A stretch of DNA of 8,709 bases from an uncultured Methylococcaceae bacterium (lineage in GTDB: Bacteria > Pseudomonadota > Gammaproteobacteria > Methylococcales > Methylomonadaceae): NCBI GenBank assembly GCA_903903765.1, contig CAIVAH010000288.1, positions 1 through 8,709 on the forward strand. The letters run 5' to 3'. The notes beneath the pieces were generated by a model that did no database searches, was not told the origin of the DNA, and was given only the letters and a program-made list of their open reading frames with translations. Of the stretch, positions 1 through 6,392 are shown piece after piece; positions within the stretch are counted from its first letter, which is position 1; the number at the start of each line of letters is the position of its first letter. The translations under genes and the position numbers were made by a program.

Positions 1-498
1 AGTAAGGACAATGTATTTATGAAAGATCACTTACAAGAGGCTAAATGGTTTATTAAAAATCTTCATAACAGAAATGATACGTTATTACGCGTAGCTCGCA
101 GTATCATTGAGAAACAAATTGGCTTTTTAGATCATGGATCCATTGCCATGAAACCCATGGTACTAAGAGATATTGCTGAAGAACTTAAATTACATGAATC
201 CACTATATCAAGAGTAACAACGCATAAATATATGCACACTCCTAATGGTATAATTGAATTTAAATATTTCTTCTCTAGTCATGTATCGACAAAAGATGGC
301 GGCGAATGTTCATCCACAGCCATAAGATCCATCATTAAAGAATTAATCGAGAATGAAAATCAAGGCAGACCTTTAAGCGACAGTAAAATTGCTGATTTTT
401 TACAAGCAAAAGGGATAAATGTCGCAAGGAGAACCATTGCCAAATACAGAGAAGCTATGTTGATTTCTTCATCAAGTCAACGAAAGCGCATTTTGTAG
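1..498 (+). CDS. rpoN: RNA polymerase sigma-54 factor, C-terminal part (5' end outside window)
   Basis: Sigma-54 directs RNA polymerase to -24/-12 promoters, which are opened only with help from AAA+ activators. The frame is already open at base 1 (Ser-Lys-Asp-Asn-Val-Phe before the first Met at 19), so this is a truncated gene, not one starting at 19. The visible 165 residues cover the end of the core-binding region, the helix-turn-helix region with [13 protein letters not shown] and [13 protein letters not shown], the KYFFSSHV segment, and the diagnostic RpoN box [10 protein letters not shown] at 424-453, which reads the -24 element. These match E. coli RpoN closely up to the C-terminus, which ends QRKRIL as the E. 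coli protein ends QRKQLV. It is followed after 49 bases by hpf, the usual neighbour. Identification is near certain; only the start is unknown. Confidence 0.97.
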   Translation, partial: SKDNVFMKDHLQEAKWFIKNLHNRNDTLLRVARSIIEKQIGFLDHGSIAMKPMVLRDIAEELKLHESTISRVTTHKYMHTPNGIIEFKYFFSSHVSTKDGGECSSTAIRSIIKELIENENQGRPLSDSKIADFLQAKGINVARRTIAKYREAMLISSSSQRKRIL

Positions 499-533
499 AA
501 ATATCCAATAATACTAAAAAATTTAACAACAAA

Positions 534-538
534 AGGAG
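534..538 (+). promoter_or_regulatory. Strong ribosome binding site of hpf
   Basis: AGGAG lies nine bases before the ATG at 548. It is the best Shine-Dalgarno match in the left half of the window. It fixes the hpf start and contrasts with rapZ, which has none. Confidence 0.8.
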
Positions 539-547
539 TTCAAATCC

Positions 548-838
548 ATGAGAGTAATAGTAACTGGCCACCATCTTGAAATTACAGAAGCTTTACAAGC
601 GCATATCGATACAAAATTTGAAAAATTAGCACGTCACTTTGAAAATGTAACAGATGTGCATGTTATTCTTAGCGTAGAAAAATTAATTCAAAAAGCTGAA
701 GCAACTTTACACTTAAGCGGCGCAAACATTTTCGCGGAAGATCATCAAGAAGATATGTATGTAGCCATTGATCATATGGTTGATAAATTGGATCGACAAA
801 TTATCAAACATAAAGAAAAAACAGGTCAACACAGATAA
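548..838 (+). CDS. hpf: Ribosome hibernation promoting factor, short form
   Basis: HPF binds in the decoding centre of the 30S subunit in stationary phase and helps form inactive 100S ribosome dimers. The 96-residue protein is the length of the short gammaproteobacterial form (95 residues in E. coli) and lacks the C-terminal dimerisation domain of long HPF. Sequence marks are the N-terminal strand MRVIVTGHHLEITEAL, the central VEKLIQKAEATLHLSG (compare VEKVTHTSDATLHVNG in E. coli), the QEDMYVAIDHMVDKLDRQ helix, and a basic tail KHKEKTGQHR. The ATG has an AGGAG site at a good distance. The gene sits 49 bases after rpoN, the standard order, so it probably shares the rpoN transcript. YfiA/RaiA is the alternative paralogue, but the synteny and the lack of a RaiA-type extended tail favour HPF. 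Confidence 0.95.
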   Translation: MRVIVTGHHLEITEALQAHIDTKFEKLARHFENVTDVHVILSVEKLIQKAEATLHLSGANIFAEDHQEDMYVAIDHMVDKLDRQIIKHKEKTGQHR

Positions 839-851
839 TATGTCTGTAAGA

Positions 852-883
852 GGTGCAAGGCACAATCAATATCACCTTGCACC
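852..883 (+). other. GC-rich hairpin between hpf and rapZ
   Basis: GGTGCAAGG (852-860) and CCTTGCACC (875-883) form a perfect 9-bp stem with a 14-base loop. No T run follows on either strand, so it is not a standard intrinsic terminator. It could be an RNA processing or stabilising hairpin at the hpf 3' end, an attenuator for rapZ, or a protein-binding inverted repeat. It stands out because the surrounding spacer is AT-rich. Confidence 0.5.
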
Positions 884-918
884 CACTTTATAACCCATTA
901 CCCTTAATCCATTAGCTC

Positions 919-1776
919 ATGAAATTACTAATTGTTAGTGCTTTATCAGGCTCAGGAAAAAGTATTGCATTAGATACTTTAGAAGATTGTGGGTATTACT
1001 GCATTGATAACCTACCATTATCATTACTACATGATTTTATTAGTCATGTAATGTCGGCAGATCAAAAGGCTTATGCAAAGACAGCGATAGGCATTGATGC
1101 GCGTAATCAATACGAAAGCTTAGCTGATTTTTCAAGTAGTTTAGAGCTCATCAAGGCTAAAGGCATAAATTATGAAATTATTTTCATCCAAGCCGAGGAA
1201 GCTACCTTATTAAAACGCTATAGTGAAACTAGGCGTAGACACCCTCTTACTGATTACAACATTCCACTCAAAGAAGCCTTAAAAATCGAGCGAGAAATGC
1301 TCACCCCCATTGCTCGACATGCCAATGTCATTATTGACACCAGTCGCACACACTATCATCAATTACGTGACCTCATTAAAGATCAAATTGGGGAAAGAGA
1401 TATTAAACATATCTCACTACAATTTCAGTCATTTGGCTTTAAACACGGCGTACCCTTAGACGCAGACTTCGTTTTTGATGCTAGAAGCTTACCTAACCCT
1501 TATTGGGTACCAGAGTTAAGACCATTCACAGGCAAAGATCAACCGGTGGCAGACTTTCTTAAATCTGAAACTCTTGTAGCTGAGTTTTTGAAGGATATTA
1601 TTAACTTTCTTGAACGCTGGATTCCACGTTTTGAATCTGAAGGTAGAAGCTATCTAACTATAGCCATTGGTTGTACCGGCGGCCAACATCGCTCAGTTTA
1701 TCTAGTTGATTTATTAATGACACACTTCACTAGCCCGACTATTAATACGATAGTAAGGCACCGCGAATTAAATTAA
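919..1776 (+). CDS. rapZ: RNase adapter protein RapZ (YvcJ/YhbJ family, P-loop ATPase-like)
   Basis: In E. coli, RapZ senses glucosamine-6-phosphate and hands the small RNA GlmZ to RNase E, tuning cell-envelope sugar supply. This 285-residue protein has the family length (284 in E. coli). The N-terminal kinase-like domain has a P-loop A8-L-S-G-S-G-K-S15, then LEDCGYYCIDNLP (22-33) and the RYSETRRRHPL block (100-110). The C-terminal domain has SFGFKHGVPLDADFVFDAR (171-189), LPNP, LRPFTGKDQPV and the GCTGGQHRS loop (251-259), part of the sugar-phosphate pocket in the E. coli protein. The start is forced, since a TAG stop lies two codons upstream (913-915) and the N-terminus aligns with the family, but no Shine-Dalgarno sequence is visible. 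Two oddities: Q91 stands where E. coli has the Walker B Asp, and the protein ends at HRELN without the basic E. coli tail KRKP. It follows hpf after 80 bases with no ptsN between. Confidence 0.95.
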   Translation: MKLLIVSALSGSGKSIALDTLEDCGYYCIDNLPLSLLHDFISHVMSADQKAYAKTAIGIDARNQYESLADFSSSLELIKAKGINYEIIFIQAEEATLLKRYSETRRRHPLTDYNIPLKEALKIEREMLTPIARHANVIIDTSRTHYHQLRDLIKDQIGERDIKHISLQFQSFGFKHGVPLDADFVFDARSLPNPYWVPELRPFTGKDQPVADFLKSETLVAEFLKDIINFLERWIPRFESEGRSYLTIAIGCTGGQHRSVYLVDLLMTHFTSPTINTIVRHRELN

Positions 1777-1836
1777 GCTATTAATCCACCAAATCGATAT
1801 TAACATATCATTCATATTCAGCCGCAATTAAAACTA

Positions 1837-3228
1837 TCACCATTGTGACTTTCGCACCATAAAGCTCCGACCTTTTATTTTTCCTTTCTTAATACAATCA
1901 AGCGCTTTATCAACACTGTCTTGCTTAATAGCGACATAAGCATGGGCATCAAAAATATCAATTTTACCTACCTCAGATCCAGAGACGCCTCCAGTACCTG
2001 TTAAAGCACCTAATAGGTCACCAGGACGAAGTTTATCTTTTCGACCACCATCAATCCATAATGTGGCCATAGGAGGTTCAAAACGGGTCTCATAGACCAT
2101 CTGGAAAGGCGCTACCTCAGACCATTTAACAACATTGTTTTGATATTCTTCAATTGACTTAACTCGAGCAAGTTCTTGCTCGGTACATAAACTTAAAGCT
2201 AAGCCTTTATTACCGGCACGACCCGTACGCCCGATTCTATGCACGTAAACTTCTGGATCCCAAGGTAAATCATAATTAATAACGGCTTGTAGTTCTTTAA
2301 TATCTAAGCCCCGCGCAGCAACATCAGTAGCCACCAAAATAGAACAACTTTTATTAGCAAAACGAACCAGCACTTGATCACGATGTTTTTGTTCTAGATC
2401 ACCATGCAAGGTTTGCACTGAAAAACCGCAATCAGATAAAGCGTTGGTTATATCTTGACACTCTCTACGAGTATTACAAAAGACAACACTCGATTCTGGA
2501 CGATGATAAGCTAATAAATAACCTAAAGCATTTAACCGTTTAGATTTTTCAACTTGATAAAAAAGTTGCTCAATAACACTAGCATGATGACTACTATCAA
2601 TGGTGACTGAAATTGGCTTATATTGGAATTTTTGACTAATTTCTCGAATTGAATCGGTATAAGTCGCAGAAAACAACAATGTTTGACGATGGGATGGCGC
2701 ATAAGAAATAACATCAGAAATCACTTCTTCAAAACCCATATCTAACATTCGATCGGCTTCGTCTAATACTAAAGTTTTTAAGTTACTTAAGCGCAAACTA
2801 CGCTTACGCAAATGCTCTTGAACACGACCCGGTGTTCCAACTACAACATGCACACCATGCTCTAAAGATCCGACTTGTGGACCGAAAGGCACCCCACCAC
2901 ACAAGGACAATACTTTAATATTTTGGATAAATCGAGCTAATGTTCGGATTTCTTTGCATACTTGATCAGCAAGTTCACGCGTGGGGCACAATATTAAAGC
3001 TTGAACTCTAAAGCTACTAAAATCTAATCTGGACAGTAAACCAATACCAAAAGCAGCTGTTTTACCACTCCCTGTCTTAGCCTGAGCAATAACATCCTTA
3101 CCTTCCAATAGATGAGGTAAAGTTTCAGCTTGAATAGGGGTTAAATGACTATAACCAAGTGATTCTATATTTTCTAATAAAGCTGGTTTTAAGGGTAACG
3201 ATGAAAATTCAACAGTATTCACAAGCAC
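1837..3228 (-). CDS. dbpA: ATP-dependent DEAD-box RNA helicase DbpA
   Basis: DbpA unwinds RNA near helix 92 of 23S rRNA during 50S subunit maturation. All DEAD-box motifs are visible in the 463 residues: Q motif TPIQ (30-33), Walker A AKTGSGKT (50-57), PTRELA (82-87), GG (111-112), TPGR (132-135), DEAD (156-159), SAT (187-189), HGDLEQ (275-280), ARGLDI (305-310) and HRIGRTGRAG (330-339). The C-terminal rRNA-binding domain (about 386-461) has ATLWIDGGRKDKLRPGDLLG and KIKGRSFMVRK, which separates DbpA from SrmB, RhlE and CsdA. Length is close to E. coli (457). The start is uncertain by two codons: the outermost GTG (3228) has no ribosome site, while the third codon, GTG at 3222, has AGAG five bases upstream; both fit the family N-terminus. 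It is convergent with rapZ, with a 60-base gap lacking an obvious terminator. Confidence 0.95.
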   Translation of the reverse strand: MLVNTVEFSSLPLKPALLENIESLGYSHLTPIQAETLPHLLEGKDVIAQAKTGSGKTAAFGIGLLSRLDFSSFRVQALILCPTRELADQVCKEIRTLARFIQNIKVLSLCGGVPFGPQVGSLEHGVHVVVGTPGRVQEHLRKRSLRLSNLKTLVLDEADRMLDMGFEEVISDVISYAPSHRQTLLFSATYTDSIREISQKFQYKPISVTIDSSHHASVIEQLFYQVEKSKRLNALGYLLAYHRPESSVVFCNTRRECQDITNALSDCGFSVQTLHGDLEQKHRDQVLVRFANKSCSILVATDVAARGLDIKELQAVINYDLPWDPEVYVHRIGRTGRAGNKGLALSLCTEQELARVKSIEEYQNNVVKWSEVAPFQMVYETRFEPPMATLWIDGGRKDKLRPGDLLGALTGTGGVSGSEVGKIDIFDAHAYVAIKQDSVDKALDCIKKGKIKGRSFMVRKSQW

Positions 3229-3242
3229 TCTATATCAATGAT

Positions 3243-3261
3243 TGGCGACGAATTGCCGCCA
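3243..3261. repeat. Inverted repeat in the dbpA leader
   Basis: TGGCG (3243-3247) and CGCCA (3257-3261) form a perfect 5-bp inverted repeat around a 9-base centre. It lies between the proposed dbpA promoter and its start codon, so it would form a small hairpin in the 5' leader or serve as an operator. It is short, but unusually GC-rich for this spacer. Confidence 0.3.
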
Positions 3262-3272
3262 TGGTGTTACCT

Positions 3273-3281
3273 ATAATACCA
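3273..3281 (-). promoter_or_regulatory. Extended -10 promoter candidate for dbpA
   Basis: On the minus strand the bases read TGGTATTAT, that is TG-N followed by TATTAT, an extended -10 element one mismatch from TATAAT. It would start transcription near 3266, leaving a leader of about 40 bases before dbpA. No good -35 hexamer is visible at 16-18 bases, which is acceptable for extended -10 promoters. In such AT-rich DNA a chance match is possible. Confidence 0.4.
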
Positions 3282-3720
3282 GATTAAAAAATATGAAATT
3301 TAGCATTACTGTTAAATATTTTATCAAATAACTGATTAAATTAACTCTATTTGCAGATTCACAATAAAAATAAATATTTTTAATTAAAACTAAGAAACTT
3401 AACAAGATCGCAAGAAAAAATTAAACATATGAATCTTATAGATTTTACAAACTATTAAACTAATACTGTTGTAGTTAATTGATATTTTTTCTTTTATATA
3501 ACAATGAGTCCATTAATTTTTGTTAAACATAATTAAAATTAATGAGGTAATAATTACAAGTTTATATTAAACTATGTTAAATTATTAATTCAAACTAACA
3601 TCAAATTATTTAATTAAATATTAAAAAAATTACCTAATAATTCGATGCAGTAAAATAATAACATTAACTAGAATTACCCTACTACACCCAATTTACCCAA
3701 TATAAAATCTAGGCAATACA
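3282..3720. other. AT-rich divergent intergenic region, no gene seen
   Basis: This gene-free stretch between divergent dbpA and the ECF sigma gene is strikingly AT-rich. TTAAAC occurs four times on the plus strand (3421, 3455, 3523, 3567), with the longer word ATTAAACTA at 3454 and 3566. ATTACC-type words recur near 3630, 3673 and 3692, and an AGGTAAT/ATTACCT pair lies at 3545 and 3630. A 14-bp palindrome TATTTAATTAAATA is at 3607-3620. It must hold the sigma-gene promoter. TATAAA at 3701 is -10-like but would leave almost no leader, so I do not commit to a promoter. No tRNA, small ORF with a ribosome site, or CRISPR-like array is visible. Confidence 0.6.
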
Positions 3721-4284
3721 GTGGAAATAACTGTTGATTATTCAAAACGAGATGCTGCTTTAATAGCAAGGATTTGCAAGGCTGATCAAAAAGCACTCGA
3801 AATGCTATACAAGCATTATTACAATCAGTTAGGTCGTTTTGTGACTAGAGTAACTATTAGGGAAGATATTATTGATGAAGTAATTAACGATGTTATGTAT
3901 GTGGTTTGGGAAAAGGCTAATACCTACGACAATAACTGCAAGCCCTCAACATGGATTTTTGGTATTGCATACAACAAAGCAAGGCAAGCAGTAAGAGATT
4001 CTAGCAGATTAAAAGAGGAATCTTTAAATGAGCTTGATGAAGACAATTTATTGTTTGAAGAATTTAATGACAATTTAAAAAAACTTGAGATTACAGACTG
4101 GATAAAACCCGCTTTAGCGGCGTTAACAGCCGACCAAAGGACAGTAATTGAATTAACATATTTTCAAGGCTTGCCTTATAATGAAATAGCTGTTTTAATG
4201 AACTGTCCTGAAAATACTGTAAAAACCAGAATGCATCATGCTAGAAAGAAATTAGCAACGATACTAATTAACGCAAGTAATTGA
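3721..4284 (+). CDS. ECF-type RNA polymerase sigma factor (sigma-70 family)
   Basis: This alternative sigma factor of the extracytoplasmic-function class would recruit RNA polymerase to stress or envelope-response promoters when released by its anti-sigma factor. Its 187 residues contain sigma region 2 (about 25-92: ALEMLYKHYYNQLGRFV, DEVINDVMYVVWEKA, then STWIFGIAYNKARQAVR, which contacts the -10 element) and region 4 (about 130-180: ALTADQRTVIELTYFQGLPY, then the helix-turn-helix NEIAVLMNCPENTVKTRMHHARKKL at 154-178). Regions 1 and 3 are absent, as in ECF sigmas. The start is GTG with a weak AGG seven bases upstream; no in-frame ATG precedes region 2. The next gene, 20 bases on, is a zinc-finger anti-sigma factor, which identifies the regulation. 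It is not FecI-like, since no FecR or TonB receptor follows. The target promoters are unknown. Confidence 0.93.
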   Translation: MEITVDYSKRDAALIARICKADQKALEMLYKHYYNQLGRFVTRVTIREDIIDEVINDVMYVVWEKANTYDNNCKPSTWIFGIAYNKARQAVRDSSRLKEESLNELDEDNLLFEEFNDNLKKLEITDWIKPALAALTADQRTVIELTYFQGLPYNEIAVLMNCPENTVKTRMHHARKKLATILINASN

Positions 4285-4293
4285 TTTATAAAT

Positions 4294-4297
4294 AGGT
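4294..4297 (+). promoter_or_regulatory. Ribosome binding site deciding the anti-sigma start
   Basis: AGGT lies seven bases before ATG 4305 but only four before the overlapping in-frame GTG at 4302. The spacing favours the ATG as the true start. Confidence 0.55.
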
Positions 4298-4304
4298 AAA
4301 TGTG

Positions 4305-5054
4305 ATGAAACACGCAAATACTGAGAAACCCAGTTTAAATTCAACGCACAATATACATAATGAGGTGTGGCAATTACTGCCTTGGCATGTGAATAACAGT
4401 CTTAATAAAATTGAAAATAAAAAAGTTAAAAGTCATTTAAAAGCCTGCACAATCTGCCAGCAAGAAATTGTTAGAATAAAGCAGTTAGTTGATTTAGTGG
4501 CTAATAAATCATACGAGGCAACTTCTGAAGCAGTTATTGATGCAAATTTCTCAATTCTTAAAAATCGCATTAACTCTCACACCGAAACCCCCAAAGCGCA
4601 TAACAAAATTACCACCCATAGCCAAAAAATATTTGGCTTTAGATTAGGTAAATTAACTCAATTAAGCCTACCTTCACCCGCACTTGCTATGGCAGCAACC
4701 GTATTAATCTCATTATTAATGCCTAGATTAGAATTTAACTCACCTGAAGAGATCACTTTTGCACAATTTAAAACGCTTTCTAACTCAGAAATTGCTGCTG
4801 TGAAAAAAAATACGGTCAGAGTTATTTTCCTAGATGATACTCAAAAAACAGACATTAATAATTTACTTGCCTTTGTTAATGGCCACATCACCAGCGGCCC
4901 AACTGAACAAGGTGAATACTCAATCGGCATTGACGCTGAACTCACTATCGATAACGTCCAAAGTGTTATTGACAACTTAAAAAAGAATAGCAATGTTTTA
5001 TTTGCAGAACCCGCATATACCACGCTAATTACAGAAGATAACTGCGAGTGCTAA
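4305..5054 (+). CDS. Zinc-finger anti-sigma factor with subtilase-propeptide-like C-terminal domain
   Basis: This is the likely membrane-anchored inhibitor of the preceding ECF sigma factor. The 249 residues fall into three parts. The N-terminal anti-sigma domain has LLPWHVNNSL (24-33) and the zinc motif H44-x3-C48-x2-C51, the zf-HC2/ZAS signature. One moderately hydrophobic segment (about 124-139, PALAMAATVLISLLMP) can span the membrane, after a linker rich in Lys and His. The outer domain (about 169-238) begins TVRVIFLDDTQKTDINNLL, has a GxxxSGPTEQGEYSIGI turn and ends VLFAEPAY. This is the layout of inhibitor-I9/fervidolysin-type propeptides of subtilases, which end in a similar (F/Y)AEP strand. 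The next gene is a subtilase. The last residues, C247 and C249, form a Cys-x-Cys end. ATG 4305 is preferred over GTG 4302 by ribosome-site spacing. The anti-sigma role is well supported; the propeptide likeness is from pattern, not a search. Confidence 0.85.
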   Translation: MKHANTEKPSLNSTHNIHNEVWQLLPWHVNNSLNKIENKKVKSHLKACTICQQEIVRIKQLVDLVANKSYEATSEAVIDANFSILKNRINSHTETPKAHNKITTHSQKIFGFRLGKLTQLSLPSPALAMAATVLISLLMPRLEFNSPEEITFAQFKTLSNSEIAAVKKNTVRVIFLDDTQKTDINNLLAFVNGHITSGPTEQGEYSIGIDAELTIDNVQSVIDNLKKNSNVLFAEPAYTTLITEDNCEC

Positions 5055-5056
5055 CA

Positions 5057-6312
5057 ATGAAAACGCTTAGATACTTAACATTAATAACTTTACTATCAAT
5101 ATCAGCACCGTCTATAAGCCTTGAATTAGGCACTGATGCTGAATTAGCGACCATTCTCAATGTTAATAATTCTGAGCGGATTTTATTGGTTGGTTTTCCT
5201 GACCGTTCAATGAATAGAACACAAACTGCCCCTGCTTCTAATTACCGGAACAGAGGGTCTTATCAAACAACTACTTGGAGCAAACGCGTTTCTGAAGAAA
5301 TCGCAGAAGAATATCATATTCAGAAACTAACAGAATGGCCTATGACAGAGATAGGCATGCATTGTATCGTTTATTTAGTACCCACTAACAAATCAGTGCC
5401 TGAGGTGATGGAAAAACTATCACATAACGTTAATGTGAGTATTGTTCAAAATATGCATTTATACAATACCAAAGCAAACAACCATGATGACCCCTATATA
5501 AAATTGCAATCTAATATTCGAGATATGCACATTGATGAAGCACATAACATTTCATCTGGCAAAAATATCACTATAGCAATGATTGATACCGGAGTAGACT
5601 TTAATCACCCGGATTTAATAGACCAAATTACGAAACATGAAAATTTTTCTGGGAACATCTCAAATGGATTTGAAAATGATCAACATGGTACGGCTATTGC
5701 TGGCATCATGGTTGCCAAAAAAATAACAAAACAGGCATCATGGGCATTGCACCTAATGCAAAAGTCATTGCCTACAAAGCTTGTTGGCCTGCAAAAGAAA
5801 ACAGCATGGAAGCTATCTGTAATAGCTACACACTTTCACTAGCAATTAATACCGCTATTAGATCCGGCGCAAAAATATTAAACATGAGCTTAGGTGGACC
5901 TCATGATAAATTCTTAGAGCATCTCATTATAAAAGCTCAAGAAGAAGGCATACTAATTATAGCTGCTGATGAGGGCGTCGATAAACAAGACATCAGATTC
6001 CCTGCTTCCCTTCCTGGCGTCATTGGCGTTCAAAGTGCAAAACCAGCTCATGATGTTTCTGGCATTTTTGCACCTGGCATCAAAATACTCACCACACTTC
6101 CTCATGGTACTTATGATTTTATATCGGGCAGTTCTATTTCTAGCGCAGAAGTTTCCGGAGTCATTGCGTTGCTAATGCAACTTAAGCCTGATTTGACGTT
6201 TTCTGAAGCTAAATCAGTTTTAGAAAAATCATCTTTAAATAATAGTTCATTCACTGGAATCAATGCCAATTTAGCCGTGTCTAATTTATGTAAAACCACA
6301 CATTGTTCTTAA
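5057..6312 (+). pseudogene. Secreted S8 (subtilisin-like) serine protease, interrupted by one frameshift
   Basis: Subtilases cut proteins outside the cytoplasm. From ATG 5057, two bases after the anti-sigma stop, a signal peptide is visible (MKTLRYLTLITLLSIS), followed by an N-terminal propeptide-like region (about 40-137). The catalytic domain has D177 in AMIDTGV and H210 in DQHGTAIAG. At the seven-A run 5717-5723 the frame is lost; this frame then runs out of homology to a stop at 5840. The other frame, open from 5680 to 6312, continues with NNKTGIMGIAPNAK, SGAKILNMSLGGP and the serine motif GSSIS (catalytic Ser codon 6133-6135). One added A gives about 418 continuous residues with the full triad. 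Oddities: the oxyanion-hole Asn appears as Asp (AADEG, codon 5968-5970), and the Pro usual after the Ser motif is Ala. Separate half-genes would be 5057-5842 and 5740-6312. I cannot tell decay from slippage or sequencing error. Confidence 0.85.
5717..5723 (+). other. Seven-A tract at the protease frameshift
   Basis: The zero frame reads GCC AAA AAA ATA ACA, while homology continues in the -1 frame as AAT AAC AAA ACA GGC. Adding one A joins the two frames exactly at this spot. The tract is a candidate for mutation, phase variation, transcriptional slippage or a homopolymer read error. The base before it is C, so it is not a perfect A-AAA-AAA ribosomal slippery heptamer. Confidence 0.75.
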
Positions 6313-6353
6313 TTAAGCAGGTTATGTCCGGAAGTTACCGTCCTGAACTCAGC

Positions 6354-6378
6354 AAAAAAAAAGTTATTATTAATAATA
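6354..6378 (+). promoter_or_regulatory. A9 tract and 14-bp palindrome upstream of the efflux gene
   Basis: Nine A residues (6354-6362) are followed by the perfect palindrome TATTATTAATAATA (6365-6378), fifteen bases before the proposed ATG of the efflux lipoprotein. An A tract next to an AT-rich palindrome could be a promoter with an operator, or simply AT-rich spacer. No matching -35/-10 pair is clear. Confidence 0.25.
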
Positions 6379-6392
6379 CCAGCGGCAACATA

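Noticed and set aside
1777..1836. Bidirectional terminator between convergent rapZ and dbpA
   Set aside because: No GC-rich stem followed by a T run was found on either strand in this spacer.
2532..2714. Small minus-strand open frame inside dbpA
   Set aside because: It lies wholly within the helicase coding region in another frame, has no ribosome site or recognisable motif, and the dbpA frame is clearly the real one.
3282..3720. Mobile element end, CRISPR array or RNA gene in the long spacer
   Set aside because: No regular repeat-spacer pattern, transposase remnant, terminal inverted repeat with target duplication, or cloverleaf structure was visible.
3721..4284. FecI-type iron-starvation sigma factor
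   Set aside because: The partner is a zf-HC2 anti-sigma factor with a protease next to it, not FecR and a TonB-dependent receptor.
5716..5723. Programmed ribosomal -1 frameshift at C-AAAAAAA
   Set aside because: The base before the run is C, so the P-site tRNA could not re-pair fully after slipping, and no obvious strong stem follows. Not excluded, but slippage, mutation or read error are simpler.
5969..6175. Third-frame open frame within the protease 3' half
   Set aside because: Subtilase motifs including GSSIS are in the other frame; this one has no motif and no ribosome site.
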